Assembly (NCBI RefSeq): GCF_014195485.1
Contig: NZ_JACIBU010000001.1
Location: 1,550,001 to 1,614,000 of the forward strand
Reading direction: 5' to 3'
From: Modestobacter versicolor
Lineage (GTDB): Bacteria; Actinomycetota; Actinomycetes; Mycobacteriales; Geodermatophilaceae
Length of the DNA: 64,000 nt
Below are positions 36,800 to 45,968 of the stretch, one piece after another (positions within the stretch are counted from its first letter, which is position 1; each line of letters opens with the position of its first letter). Both the position numbers and the translations under genes were made by a program. The notes under the pieces are model-generated. The model worked only from the letters and a program-made list of their open reading frames with translations. It did not search any database and was not told where the DNA came from.

Positions 36800-37339
36800 T
36801 CAGTCCGGGCACGCGGCCTCCAGCGCGTCGGACGCCGGGACCAGCCCGGCGTCGGTGCCGCGGCCCCCGGCCCGGAGGTCGGCCGACATCGCCGTGGCGG
36901 CGGCCAGCAGCGCCTCGGCGGCGTCCCGCACGGCGCCCGGCGGCGCGGCGGAGACCAGCGGCCGGCCCTCGGCGACCGCGGCGTCGTACTCCGCGGCGAC
37001 CTGCTCGGCCGACTGGGCCGGCTGCTGGCCGGCCTCGGTCGCCGCCCACCAGTCCAGCCAGGCGGCGTTGGCCGTGATGAGCCCGAAGCCCAGGCCGGCG
37101 CAGACCTCCGCCTCGCTGACGACCGGCGGCGCGGGCGCCGACGAGGTGGGGGCGGCCGACGAGGTGCGGGCGGCCGACGGTGACGGTGACGGGGAGGGCG
37201 ACCGCGAGGACGACGACGAGGAGGACGAGCTGGTCGGCCCGGTGTCCGCGGCGCTGGCCTCGCCGGGCACCGTGCTCGAGCACGCTCCCAGCGTCAGCAC
37301 GACCGCGGCCGCCGCGAGCAGCCGAGCGGTCGCGCCCAT
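36800..37339 (-). CDS. hypothetical lipoprotein with Ser/Pro-rich linker
   Basis: A 179-residue secreted lipoprotein: signal peptide MGATARLLAAAAVVLTLGAC with lipobox LGAC, then a Ser/Pro/Ala low-complexity tether (about residues 35-80, with a run of serines). A compact C-terminal domain contains EVCAGLGFGLITANAAWLDW and ends ALEAACPD. The two cysteines in the C-terminal domain may form a disulfide. I do not recognise the domain. It diverges from aceE; the 177 bases between them contain small palindromes (for example 37447-37458) and should carry both promoters. Confidence 0.75.
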   Translation of the reverse strand: MGATARLLAAAAVVLTLGACSSTVPGEASAADTGPTSSSSSSSSSRSPSPSPSPSAARTSSAAPTSSAPAPPVVSEAEVCAGLGFGLITANAAWLDWWAATEAGQQPAQSAEQVAAEYDAAVAEGRPLVSAAPPGAVRDAAEALLAAATAMSADLRAGGRGTDAGLVPASDALEAACPD

Positions 37340-37516
37340 GCCCCACCCCCGGCCCGGTGGCCCGCCCCCGGGGCCCGTCGGCGCGGAGCGTAGGGCATCC
37401 GGGAGCCCTCGCACGAGGGCCCGACGAGGTCCGCGGCGGGGTCGCCCGGGACGTCCCGCAGGACGTCGAGCGCGGGTCGCGTGACGCCGACGACCCGGAC
37501 AGGAGACGATGGGGGC

Positions 37517-40321
37517 ATGAGCGCACCGCAGCAGTCGGACGGAGACCCCGCCCGCACCACCGGCACCCCTCGCGCGGTCATCACCGACGGGCGGCCCAGC
37601 CAACTCCCGGACACCGATCCGGACGAGACCCAGGAGTGGCTCGAGTCCCTCGACGCGGTCGTCGACCACGCCGGCCGCAACCGCGCCCGCTACCTGATGC
37701 TCCGGATGCTGGAGCGCAGCCGCGAGCAGCAGGTCGGCGTCCCCGCGCTCCGCAGCACCGACTACATCAACACGATCCCGCCGGAGCAGGAGCCGTGGTT
37801 CCCCGGCGACGAGGACGCCGAGCGGAAGATCCGCCACGCGATCCGCTGGAACGCCGCGATCATGGTGCACCGCGCGCAGCGGCCGGGGATCGGCGTCGGC
37901 GGGCACATCTCCTCCTACGCCTCCTCGGCGATGCTCTACGAGGTCGGCTTCAACCACTTCTTCAAGGGCAAGGACCACCCGGGCGGCGGCGACCAGATCT
38001 ACTTCCAGGGCCACGCCTCCCCCGGCATCTACGCCCGCGCCTTCCTCGAGGGCCGGCTCGACGAGCACCAGCTCGACGGGTTCCGCCAGGAGGTCAGCCA
38101 CCCCGGTGGCGGGCTGTCGTCCTACCCGCACCCCCGGCTGATGCCGGACTTCTGGGAGTTCCCCACCGTCTCGATGGGCCTCGGCCCGATGAACGCGATC
38201 TACCAGGCGCGGTTCAACCGCTACCTGCACAACCGCGGCATCGCCGACACCTCCGACCAGCACGTGTGGGCCTTCCTCGGCGACGGCGAGACCGACGAGC
38301 CCGAGTCGCTCGGCCCGATCGGGCTGGCCGCCCGCGAGGAGCTGGACAACCTCACCTTCGTCATCAACTGCAACCTGCAGCGGCTCGACGGCCCGGTGCG
38401 CGGCAACGGCAAGGTCATCCAGGAGCTGGAGTCCTTCTTCCGCGGCGCCGGCTGGAACGTCGTCAAGGTGATCTGGGGCCACGGCTGGGACAAGCTGCTG
38501 GCCGCCGACCGCGACGGTGCGCTGGTCAACCTGATGAACAGCACGCCCGACGGCGACTACCAGACCTACAAGGCCGAGGACGGCGCCTTCGTGCGCGAGC
38601 ACTTCTTCGGCCGCGACCCGCGCACCCGCAAGCTGGTCGAGGGCATGACCGACGACGAGGTCTGGCAGCTCGCCCGCGGCGGCCACGACTACCGGAAGGT
38701 CTACGCCGCCTACAAGGCCGCGATGGACCACAAGGGCCAGCCGACGGTCATCCTGGCCAAGACCATCAAGGGCTGGACGCTGGGCAGCCACTTCGAGGGC
38801 CGCAACTCCACGCACCAGATGAAGAAGCTCACCGCCGAGGACCTGGTGGGCTTCCGCGACCGGCTGCAGATCCCGATCCCGGACGAGCAGCTCGACAAGA
38901 CCATGCCGCCGTACTACAAGCCCGCGCCGGACTCCCCCGAGATGCAGTACATGCTCGAGCGGCGTCGCGCGCTGGGTGGGTCGATCCCCCGGCGGCGGTC
39001 GGAGCACAAGCCGCTGAAGACCCCGGAGGACAAGGCGTTCGACGTCCTCCGGCGCGGCTCGGGCAAGCAGGAGGTGGCCACCACCATGGCCTTCGTCCGG
39101 CTGCTCAAGGAGCTGATCAAGGACAAGGAGCTCGGCCCGCGCTTCGTACCGGTCATCCCCGACGAGGCCCGCACGTTCGGGATGGACTCGCTCTTCCCGA
39201 CGCAGAAGATCTACAACCCGCACGGCCAGAACTACACGTCGGTCGACCGCGAGCTGATGCTGGCCTACAAGGAGTCCGAGCTGGGCCAGATCCTGCACGA
39301 GGGCATCAACGAGGCCGGTTCGACGGCGTCGTTCACCGCGGCCGGCACGTCCTACGCCACCCACGGCGAGGCGATGATCCCGATCTACATCTTCTACTCG
39401 ATGTTCGGGTTCCAGCGCACCGCCGACTCCATCTGGGCGGCTGCCGACCAGATGACCCGCGGCTTCCTGCTGGGCGCGACCGCCGGCCGGACGACGCTGA
39501 ACGGCGAGGGGCTGCAGCACGAGGACGGGCACTCGCTGCTGATGGCCGCGACCAACCCCGCCGTCGTCACCTACGACCCCGCGTTCTCCTACGAGGTCGG
39601 GGCGATCACCAAGGACGCCCTGGCCCGGATGTACGGCGAGGACCCGGGCGCCCCGCTCGGCGAGCACCGCGACCCGAACGTCATGTACTACCTGACGATC
39701 TACAACGAGCCCTACGTGCAGCCGGCCCAGCCGGAGGACCTCGACCTCGCCGCCCTGCTCGCCGGCATGTACCGCTACGCCGAGGGCCCGCAGACCGAGG
39801 GCCCCAAGGCGCAGGTCCTCGCCTCGGGCGTGGCCGTGCCGTGGGCGCTGCGCGCCCAGGAGCTGCTGGCGAACGACTGGGGCGTCTCGGCCGACGTGTG
39901 GTCGGTGACCTCGTGGACCGAGCTGCGCCGGGAGGCGCTCGAGGCCGACGAGTGGAACATGCTCAACCCGGCCGAGGAGCCGAAGGTCCCCTTCGTCACC
40001 CGGCAGCTGGAGGGCACCCAGGGCCCGATCGTGGCGGTGTCGGACTGGATGAAGGCCGTCCCCGACCTCATCGCGCCGTTCGTCCCCGGCGGGCTGGCCA
40101 GCCTCGGCACCGACGGGTTCGGCCTCTCCGACACCCGCCCGGCGCTGCGGCGGCACTTCCACGTCGACGCCGAGGCGATCGTCGTCCGCACGCTGGCCTC
40201 GCTGGCCTCGCGCGGTGAGGTCGACCGCGACCTGGTCCGCCAGGCCCTGGAGAAGTACCAGGAGCGCGACGAGCAGGCCGCTCCCGAGGAGCGCCGGACG
40301 GACGACCACCCGGCCACCTGA
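37517..40321 (+). CDS. aceE: pyruvate dehydrogenase E1 component (homodimeric type)
   Basis: A 934-residue thiamine-diphosphate enzyme that decarboxylates pyruvate and passes the acetyl group to lipoylated E2, feeding acetyl-CoA to the TCA cycle and fatty-acid synthesis. Motifs: [38 protein letters not shown], the ThDP motif [10 protein letters not shown] (about 254) with NCNLQRLDG downstream, IKGWTLG, and [20 protein letters not shown]. Length and domain order match the AceE type rather than the alpha/beta E1. ATG 37517 gives [10 protein letters not shown]; a GTG twelve codons upstream is possible. No E2 or E3 gene is adjacent. Synteny with ahpE and fab genes follows M. tuberculosis Rv2241. 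Confidence 0.97.
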   Translation: MSAPQQSDGDPARTTGTPRAVITDGRPSQLPDTDPDETQEWLESLDAVVDHAGRNRARYLMLRMLERSREQQVGVPALRSTDYINTIPPEQEPWFPGDEDAERKIRHAIRWNAAIMVHRAQRPGIGVGGHISSYASSAMLYEVGFNHFFKGKDHPGGGDQIYFQGHASPGIYARAFLEGRLDEHQLDGFRQEVSHPGGGLSSYPHPRLMPDFWEFPTVSMGLGPMNAIYQARFNRYLHNRGIADTSDQHVWAFLGDGETDEPESLGPIGLAAREELDNLTFVINCNLQRLDGPVRGNGKVIQELESFFRGAGWNVVKVIWGHGWDKLLAADRDGALVNLMNSTPDGDYQTYKAEDGAFVREHFFGRDPRTRKLVEGMTDDEVWQLARGGHDYRKVYAAYKAAMDHKGQPTVILAKTIKGWTLGSHFEGRNSTHQMKKLTAEDLVGFRDRLQIPIPDEQLDKTMPPYYKPAPDSPEMQYMLERRRALGGSIPRRRSEHKPLKTPEDKAFDVLRRGSGKQEVATTMAFVRLLKELIKDKELGPRFVPVIPDEARTFGMDSLFPTQKIYNPHGQNYTSVDRELMLAYKESELGQILHEGINEAGSTASFTAAGTSYATHGEAMIPIYIFYSMFGFQRTADSIWAAADQMTRGFLLGATAGRTTLNGEGLQHEDGHSLLMAATNPAVVTYDPAFSYEVGAITKDALARMYGEDPGAPLGEHRDPNVMYYLTIYNEPYVQPAQPEDLDLAALLAGMYRYAEGPQTEGPKAQVLASGVAVPWALRAQELLANDWGVSADVWSVTSWTELRREALEADEWNMLNPAEEPKVPFVTRQLEGTQGPIVAVSDWMKAVPDLIAPFVPGGLASLGTDGFGLSDTRPALRRHFHVDAEAIVVRTLASLASRGEVDRDLVRQALEKYQERDEQAAPEERRTDDHPAT

Positions 40322-40328
40322 GGCAGCA

Positions 40329-40372
40329 CGGCAGCGGCCCGTCTCCCCCACCGGGGAGGCGGGCCGCTGCCG
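40329..40372. terminator. strong bidirectional hairpin
   Basis: Arms CGGCAGCGGCCCGTCTCCCC and CGGGGAGGCGGGCCGCTGCCG-type sequence pair over about 20 bp (one T-G wobble) around a 3- to 4-base loop, between the aceE stop and the convergent DUF1772 stop. High-confidence intrinsic terminator without a T-tract. Confidence 0.8.
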
Positions 40373-40375
40373 CGT

Positions 40376-40843
40376 TCAGCGCCCGGCGCGCGCCGCCGCG
40401 GCGGTGGCGACCGCGCCGGCGCCCAGCAGCACCCGGCGGATCTCGTGGCCGCCCTCCCACCGCGCCCGCTGGGTCTGCCAGTCCACCGCCTCCTGCTCGA
40501 CCTGCCAGCTGCGCAGCTCGTGGTTGACCGGGGCGTTCACGGCCCGCGTGACCCGCACGGCGGCCACGTCGGCGACGGCCGCCGCGGCCCGGCCCGCACC
40601 GGCGACCGGCCGGCCGGCGAGCAGCGACAGCACCGCCGCGACCGCGCCGCTGCCGATGGCGCCGAGCAGCACCGGCGGGGCGAGCCGGCGCATCACCCGG
40701 TCCCGGCGCTGCTGCGCCGGCAGCCAGTGCGCCCAGTCGGCCCGCAGACGGCGGCGGCGGAGCGGGTCGGCCACCAGCAGCGCGACCAGGACGGCGGTCA
40801 GGACGTCGTGCAGCCGGCACACCCGGCGGGTCGTCGTGCCCAT
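40376..40843 (-). CDS. DUF1772-like membrane protein
   Basis: A 155-residue protein with two or three hydrophobic segments (LHDVLTAVLVALLVADPL, VLLGAIGSGAVAAVLSLLAG and ADVAAVRVTRAVNAPV). The C-terminus contains VNAPVNHELRSW and, after about 12 residues, QRARWEGGHEIRRVL. That spacing matches DUF1772 (anthrone oxygenase-like) membrane proteins, which carry N-x-x-x-N ... W ... RW ... H/N-x-x-R. No substrate can be named. The start ATG 40843 is preferred since upstream frame lies antisense to nothing conserved. It lies about 60 bases downstream of the M20 hydrolase stop on the same strand and may be co-transcribed. Confidence 0.65.
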   Translation of the reverse strand: MGTTTRRVCRLHDVLTAVLVALLVADPLRRRRLRADWAHWLPAQQRRDRVMRRLAPPVLLGAIGSGAVAAVLSLLAGRPVAGAGRAAAAVADVAAVRVTRAVNAPVNHELRSWQVEQEAVDWQTQRARWEGGHEIRRVLLGAGAVATAAAARAGR

Positions 40844-40904
40844 GCCGCACGAGCGTGGCCCGACCGCCGCCGTACCGGAACCCCCTCCGGCACGGCGCCC
40901 GCGG

Positions 40905-42104
40905 TCAGCCGGCCAGCGCCTGCAGGGCCATCCGCGCGTAGAGGGCGACACCGTTGGGCAGCGCGTCCTCGTCGAAGACCACCAGGTTCGAGTGGTTGCC
41001 CGGTGCGGTGGCCGGGTCGAGCTCCGGCGGGCAGGCACCGAGGAACGCCATCGCGCCCGGCACCCGCTCCAGCACGTAGGAGAAGTCCTCGGCCCCCATC
41101 AGCGGCACGGGCATCACGGCGCTGTGCTGCTCGCCCAGCAGGGCCGCCGCCGTGTCGGTGACCTGCGCGGCGACCCCGGCGTCGTTGACGGTCACCGGGT
41201 AGCCCTCGACGTGCACGAACTCCGCGGTCATGTCGTGGGCCAGGGCCACGTGCTCGCCCACCCGCTGCACCGAGGCCAGCACGTCGGCCCGCCGCTCCGG
41301 CGAGAGCGTGCGGATCGTGCCGTGCAGCAGCGCGGACGCCGGGATGATGTTGTCGGTGGTGCCCGCCTCCAGGTGGCCCACGGTGACCACGGCGGGGTCG
41401 AAGACGTCGACCCGGCGGGTGATCATCGACTGCAGCGCCAGCACGATCTCGGCGGCGACCGGCACCGGGTCGGCCGACAGGTGCGGGGTGGAGGCGTGCC
41501 CGCCGCGGCCGCGCACGGTGATCGTCCACTGGTCGGCCGAGGCCATCATCGCCCCGCCCCGGACGTTGATCGTGCCGCTGCGCCACATGGTCGAGATGTG
41601 CAGCGCGAAGGCCCCGCTGACCGGCGCCTCCGGGACGACGTCGAGCAGGCCCTCCTCCAGCATGAAGCGGGCGCCGTGGTGCCCCTCCTCCCCTGGCTGG
41701 ACCATGAAGACGACCTGCCCGGCGAGGGAGTCCCGGCGCTCGGCGAGCAGCCGCGCGGCGCCGAGCAGCATCGCGACGTGCGTGTCGTGACCGCAGGCGT
41801 GCATGACGCCGGGCACCTCGGAGGCGAAGTCCAGGCCGGTGTCCTCGTGCACGGGGAGGGCGTCCATGTCGCCGCGGAGCAGGTAGGTCGGGCCGGGCCG
41901 CGCCCCGCGGAGCACGCCGACGACCGAGCTGGTGCTGCGCCCGGTGGTCAGCTCGACGGGGAGGTCGGCGAAGGCCTCCAGCACGGTCGCCTGGGTCTTC
42001 GGCAGGTGGTTGCCGATCTCCGGCTGCCGGTGCAGCCGCCGGCGCAGGTCGACGGTGCGGTCGGCGTCGGCACGGGCGGCGGCGAGGAGGTCAGCGGCAC
42101 TCAT
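40905..42104 (-). CDS. M20-family amidohydrolase (hippurate-hydrolase-like)
   Basis: A 399-residue cytosolic metallohydrolase of the M20D group, which cleaves N-acyl amino acids. It shows LRRRLHRQPEIGNHLPKTQA, LLRGDMDALPVHEDTG (Asp), MHACGHDTHVAMLLGAARLL (Cys and His metal ligands), VFMVQPGEEGHHGARFML (Glu pair), GRGGHASTPH in the dimerization domain, and PLMGAEDFSYVL near the end. All active-site residues of the family are present. Start ATG 42104 (MSAADLL); a GTG two codons earlier is the alternative. It is the third gene of a run of minus-strand genes from 43379, with a gap of about 37 bases after the pirin-like gene. Confidence 0.92.
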   Translation of the reverse strand: MSAADLLAAARADADRTVDLRRRLHRQPEIGNHLPKTQATVLEAFADLPVELTTGRSTSSVVGVLRGARPGPTYLLRGDMDALPVHEDTGLDFASEVPGVMHACGHDTHVAMLLGAARLLAERRDSLAGQVVFMVQPGEEGHHGARFMLEEGLLDVVPEAPVSGAFALHISTMWRSGTINVRGGAMMASADQWTITVRGRGGHASTPHLSADPVPVAAEIVLALQSMITRRVDVFDPAVVTVGHLEAGTTDNIIPASALLHGTIRTLSPERRADVLASVQRVGEHVALAHDMTAEFVHVEGYPVTVNDAGVAAQVTDTAAALLGEQHSAVMPVPLMGAEDFSYVLERVPGAMAFLGACPPELDPATAPGNHSNLVVFDEDALPNGVALYARMALQALAG

Positions 42105-42141
42105 GCGCACAGTCTGTAGCAGTGCTCAGGATCGCGGGAGG

Positions 42142-42672
42142 TCAGTCGGCCCAGGCCGGCCGGGCGACGTCGAACTGCCAGACGCAGACGGTGGCCGGAC
42201 CCTCGACCCGGCCGTCCCCCACGCCGGCGGTCACCGTGCCGTCCCGGACGACCACCCGCAGCCCGGCCGGGACGTCGTCGTCGGCCGCCCCCAGCCACAG
42301 CCGGGCGTCGGGGCGGCCGAGGTCGACCCAGCCGGTGGGCCGCAGCAGGACGTCGTGCGCCGGGGTGCCGCCCGGTTCCGCCGCCCGCAGGTAGGCCTGG
42401 ACGACGTGGGCGCCCCCGCTGCCGGCGACCTCGTCGTGCTCGAGCCCGCGGCCGGCGCGGAGCACCGCCACGTCGCCGGCACCCAGCACGGCCTCCCGCC
42501 CCCACGTGTGCCGCAGCGAGCCGTCGAGCAGCACCGCCACCACGTCGACGTCGGCGTGCGCGTGCCGCCCGTACCCGGTGCCCGGCGGCAGCCGGTCGTC
42601 GGCCAGCCGCAGCAGCGGTCCCAGGGAGCCGTCGTCGGGCGCGAGCAGCACCCGCTGCTCCAGCCCGCTCAC
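42142..42672 (-). CDS. pirin-like bicupin protein
   Basis: A 176-residue cupin protein. The N-terminal half contains PPGTGYGRHAHADVDVVAVL, where the His-x-His and Asp resemble the pirin metal site, and VLGAGDVAVLRAGRGLEHDE. This is shorter than full pirin (about 230-300 residues), so it may be an N-terminal-cupin form. Possible roles are a metal-dependent dioxygenase-like enzyme or a regulator; no substrate is evident. GTG 42672 overlaps the stop of the PAP2 gene by 4 bases, implying coupling to it. Confidence 0.75.
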   Translation of the reverse strand: MSGLEQRVLLAPDDGSLGPLLRLADDRLPPGTGYGRHAHADVDVVAVLLDGSLRHTWGREAVLGAGDVAVLRAGRGLEHDEVAGSGGAHVVQAYLRAAEPGGTPAHDVLLRPTGWVDLGRPDARLWLGAADDDVPAGLRVVVRDGTVTAGVGDGRVEGPATVCVWQFDVARPAWAD

Positions 42673-43379
42673 GTGGCCGGGCCCGGTCGCAGCGCCGCCC
42701 GGCCGCCGGGCAGCGCACCGAAGGCCAGCGCCACCAGCAGCGTCCAGCCCAGCCCCAGCGCCCAGCCGCCGAGCACGTCGGAGAGGAAGTGCACGCCCAG
42801 CCACATCCGGGTGAGGCCGACCAGCAGCACCAGGGCGGCACCCGCGGCCAGCCACCAGCGCCGGGCAGCCGGCGCCAGCAGCGGCCAGGCCAGCACCAGC
42901 GCGACCGTCACCAGCGCCGCGACCCCCGAGGAGTGCCCGCTGGGGAAGCTCAGCGAGTCGTAGCGCGCCCCGCCGTCGGCGAACTGCGGGCGCTGTCGGC
43001 CGACGAGCTCCTTGAGCGCCCCGGTGAGCGGGGACACCAGCCCGGCCGCGCCGAGCACCCAGGTCGCCGTCCACCACGACCGGCGCAGCACCAGCCAGAC
43101 CAGCACGGGCAGCAGCACGACCCCGCGGGACACCGACAGCCCGGGCGCGGTGGCCACCTGCAGCACGCTCTCGACCAGCCCGGAGCGGTCGTCGCCGGCG
43201 TAGAGGGCGTCGCGCACAGCGCCGTCGACGCGCAGCAGCGGCGCCCAGCCGGCGGCGACCGCCCCGCCCAGCACGACGAGCAGCAGCGCCGCCCCGGCGA
43301 CCGCCGTCAGCACCCGGGCCGTCGACCGCGCGGCCGGGACGGCGAGGGTGTCCGGCTGACCCGGATGGGCGGTGTGCAC
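42669..43379 (-). CDS. PAP2-family membrane phosphatase
   Basis: A 236-residue integral membrane phosphatase with six helices. The three PAP2 motifs are complete: KELVGRQRP (K-x6-RP), SFPSGHSSG (PSGH, catalytic His) and TRMWLGVHFLSDVLGG (SR-like-x5-H-x3-D with Thr-Arg). It probably removes phosphate from a lipid or polyprenyl pyrophosphate at the outer face. GTG 43379 gives VHTAHPGQPDTLAV before the first helix. It begins 67 bases from the divergent fasR gene and is coupled to the pirin-like gene downstream. Confidence 0.88.
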   Translation of the reverse strand: MHTAHPGQPDTLAVPAARSTARVLTAVAGAALLLVVLGGAVAAGWAPLLRVDGAVRDALYAGDDRSGLVESVLQVATAPGLSVSRGVVLLPVLVWLVLRRSWWTATWVLGAAGLVSPLTGALKELVGRQRPQFADGGARYDSLSFPSGHSSGVAALVTVALVLAWPLLAPAARRWWLAAGAALVLLVGLTRMWLGVHFLSDVLGGWALGLGWTLLVALAFGALPGGRAALRPGPAT

Positions 43380-43446
43380 GCCACCAGGGTCCCCGACGCG
43401 GCCCGCCGTGACACGCTGGAGCCGTGCAGCGAGCGAGGAAGCCCAG

Positions 43447-44613
43447 GTGAGCGTCGCGCCGTCGGAGGCGACGCTGCGCCGGCTCGAGCGCAGCTCCGGG
43501 GCCCTCGCCACCCAGGCCGTCGCGCGGATGGACGAGGAGCTGCCCTGGTTCCGCGCCATGCCCGCGGCCCAGCGCTCCTGGGTCACCCTCGTCGCGCAGG
43601 CCGGCATCGCCTCGCTCGTCGAGTGGTGCCGCAACCCCGGCCGCCCGCCGCGGCTCACCGGCGAGGTGTTCGGCGCCGCCCCCCGCGAGCTGATGAACGC
43701 CGTCCCGCTCAAGCGCTCGGTCGACCTGATCAAGGTCACCGTCGAGGTGGTCGAGGACCGGGTGGAGCAGGTCGCCGAGCCCGGCGACGCCGACCGGCTG
43801 CGGCTGACCGTGCTGCAGTTCAGCCGGGAGATCGCCTTCGCCGCCGCGCACGTCTACGCCAGCTTCGCCGAGAACCGCGGCGCCTGGGACGCCCGGCTGG
43901 AGGCCCTCGTCGTCGACGCGCTGGTCCGCGGCGACCGCTCCGAGGAGCTGCCCGGCCGCGCGGCGGCGCTCGGCTGGGCCGAGACCGCGCCGGTGGTGGT
44001 GCTGGTCGGCTCCGCGCCACCCGACGACTCCGACTCCCGCGCCGCCGTCCGCCGGGCCGCTCGGTCGATGGGCTGCGAGGTGCTGGTCGGGGTGCACGCC
44101 GACGAGCTGGTCGTCGTCCTCGGCGGCGCGCAGGACCTCACCCAGGTGACCGCGCGGGTCTGCCGCGAGTTCGGCCCGGGCCCGGTCGTGCTGGGCCCGC
44201 AGGTCGACTCCCTCGCCCACGCCGGGGAGTCCGCCACCGCCGCGCTCGCCGGGCTGCACGCCGCCGCGGCCTGGCCGGACGCCCCGCGCCCGGTGGACGC
44301 CGAGGACCTGCTGCCCGAGCGCGCGCTGGACGGCGACCCGCTCGCCCGCGCCGCGCTGGCCGAGCGGGTGGCGGTGCCGCTGCAGGACGCCGGCGGCGAG
44401 GTGCTGGAGACCGTGCGCACCGTGCTGGGCAACGGCGGCAACCTCGAGGCCACCGCGCGGGCCATGTTCGTGCACACCAACACCGTCCGGTACCGGCTCA
44501 AGCGGGCCGCCGAGCTCACCGGCTACTCGGCCACCGACCCCCGCGGGGCCTGGACGCTCCAGCTCGCGCTGGCCCTCGCCCAGCTGGACGGCGCCCGCTC
44601 CCTCTGGCACTGA
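43447..44613 (+). CDS. fasR: PucR/CdaR-type regulator of fatty-acid synthesis (FasR-like)
   Basis: A 388-residue cytosolic transcription factor. The N-terminal region (1-150) has LPWFRAMPAAQRSWVTLVAQ and PRELMNAVPLKRSVDLIKV. A GGDEF-like middle region follows. The C-terminal PucR-type HTH contains GNLEATARAMFVHTNTVRYR. In Streptomyces coelicolor the orthologous position, immediately before fabD, is held by FasR, an activator of the fab operon. M. tuberculosis has Rv2242 there (distinct from the TetR protein also called FasR). The same role is inferred here from position and family. GTG 43447 follows a GAGGAAG sequence. The 152 bases after it hold the fab promoter. Confidence 0.88.
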   Translation: MSVAPSEATLRRLERSSGALATQAVARMDEELPWFRAMPAAQRSWVTLVAQAGIASLVEWCRNPGRPPRLTGEVFGAAPRELMNAVPLKRSVDLIKVTVEVVEDRVEQVAEPGDADRLRLTVLQFSREIAFAAAHVYASFAENRGAWDARLEALVVDALVRGDRSEELPGRAAALGWAETAPVVVLVGSAPPDDSDSRAAVRRAARSMGCEVLVGVHADELVVVLGGAQDLTQVTARVCREFGPGPVVLGPQVDSLAHAGESATAALAGLHAAAAWPDAPRPVDAEDLLPERALDGDPLARAALAERVAVPLQDAGGEVLETVRTVLGNGGNLEATARAMFVHTNTVRYRLKRAAELTGYSATDPRGAWTLQLALALAQLDGARSLWH

Positions 44614-44765
44614 GCCGACGCCCCGGGATTGTGGCCTTGTCCACCGACACGCGGCCTCCGCCGCGGTTGACGAGCCGCCGGTTGTAGGGATCCTCCAAAG
44701 ATCCGCCCATGTTGTTCGTGGGCGCTGGCCGCACGGGAAACGCCCGGGCCTGGCACGGTGAACAC
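44614..44765 (+). promoter_or_regulatory. fab operon upstream region
   Basis: Between the fasR stop and fabD GTG. It contains TTGACG at 44667-44672, a GTTGTAGGGAT stretch after it, and an inverted repeat GGATC/GATCC with a 7-base spacer at 44688-44704. A FasR site is expected here from Streptomyces knowledge, but spacing between the candidate -35 and -10 is too short for confidence. The fabD start itself has only a weak ribosome-binding site. Confidence 0.4.
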
Positions 44766-45968
44766 GTGCTGGCCGTCCTCGCTCCCGGACAGGGTGCCCA
44801 GAAGCCCGGGATGCTCACCGAGTGGCTCGACCTCCCCGGAGCCGAGTCCTTCTTCCGCTGGGCCGGTGCCATCGCCGACGCCGACCTGCTGACCCTGGGC
44901 ACGACCGGTGACGCCGAGGCCATCAAGGACACCGCGGTCACCCAGCCGCTGGTGGTCGCGATGAGCCTGTTCATCGCCCGCGAGCTGGGTGGGATGCCCG
45001 GCCCGGTGCTGCACACGCCGCACGCCGGCCGCGACGTCGTCATCACCGGCCACAGCGTCGGTGAGCTGACCGCCGCCGCCCTCGCCGGGGTGCTGACGGT
45101 CGAGGCCGCGATCGCGCTGACCGCCGTCCGCGGCCGGGCGATGGCCCGCTCCTGCGCGCAGACCCCGACCGGGATGTCCGCCGTCCTCGGCGGCGACCCC
45201 GACGAGGTGCTCGCCGCGATCGAGCGGCACGGGCTGGTGCCGGCCAACCGCAACGGCGGCGGCCAGGTCGTCGCCGCCGGCTCGCTGGACGGGCTGGCCG
45301 CGCTCAAGGCCGACCCGCCGGCCAAGGCCCGGATCATGCCGCTGTCGGTCGCCGGCGCCTTCCACACCCACTACATGGCCTCGGCCCGCGAGGAGCTCAA
45401 GGCGCTGGTCGGTGGCCTGCAGCCGGCCGACCCCAGCCGCCTGCTGCTGTCCAACGCCGACGGCGCGGCGGTCGACTCCGGCGCCGAGGTCGTCTCCCGG
45501 CTGGTCAGCCAGGTCACCAGCCCGGTCCGGTTCGACGCCTGCCTGGCCACCCTGCGCGACCTCGGGGTCAGCGCGGTCATCGAGCTGCCGCCGGCCGGCG
45601 CGCTGGCCGGCCTGGCCAAGCGCGAGTGGAAGGGCTCGGAGATCGAGGTGCTGGCGCTGACCGGCCCCGCCGACCTGGACCGCGCCCGCGAGCTGATCGC
45701 CGCCGAGCGGGGCCGCGCCGAGGCCGAGCACTCGCCGGACTGGCGGGTCGTCGTCTCCCCGGTGCGCGGCACCGTCAGCCCCGCCGCCGTCCCCGAGGGC
45801 ACCCACCTCCCGGCCGGCAGCCCGCTCGGCTGCATCCGCAGCCGGCGCGAGGAGGTCAACGTCTCGGCCGGCTACGACGGCGTGCTCGCCGAGTGGCTGG
45901 TGCAGGACGGCGACCTCGTCGACGCCGGCGACCCGATCGCCCGTCTCTACCCGGAGGTCTCTGCATGA
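44766..45968 (+). CDS. fabD: malonyl-CoA:ACP transacylase with C-terminal biotinyl/lipoyl-like domain
   Basis: A 400-residue protein. Residues 1-310 are FabD, which moves malonyl from CoA to ACP: LAPGQGAQKPGML, the nucleophile elbow TGHSVGELTAAAL (Ser about 97), VRGRAMARSC (Arg) and AGAFHTHYM (catalytic His). The usual family end is reached near DRARELIAAERG. Residues about 327-400 then form a biotinyl/lipoyl-type beta domain: VVSPVRGTVSP, GSPLGCIRSRREEVNVSA and GVLAEWLVQDGDLVDAGDP. At the hairpin tip where biotin or lipoate lysine (MKM) belongs the sequence is SRR, so no cofactor can attach there. GTG 44766; overlaps fabH by 4 bases. Confidence 0.93.
   Translation: MLAVLAPGQGAQKPGMLTEWLDLPGAESFFRWAGAIADADLLTLGTTGDAEAIKDTAVTQPLVVAMSLFIARELGGMPGPVLHTPHAGRDVVITGHSVGELTAAALAGVLTVEAAIALTAVRGRAMARSCAQTPTGMSAVLGGDPDEVLAAIERHGLVPANRNGGGQVVAAGSLDGLAALKADPPAKARIMPLSVAGAFHTHYMASAREELKALVGGLQPADPSRLLLSNADGAAVDSGAEVVSRLVSQVTSPVRFDACLATLRDLGVSAVIELPPAGALAGLAKREWKGSEIEVLALTGPADLDRARELIAAERGRAEAEHSPDWRVVVSPVRGTVSPAAVPEGTHLPAGSPLGCIRSRREEVNVSAGYDGVLAEWLVQDGDLVDAGDPIARLYPEVSA

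Noticed and set aside
37447..37458. CGGGACGTCCCG palindrome upstream of aceE as a regulator site
   Set aside because: A 12-base GC palindrome is expected by chance in this composition, and nothing nearby encodes a matching regulator.
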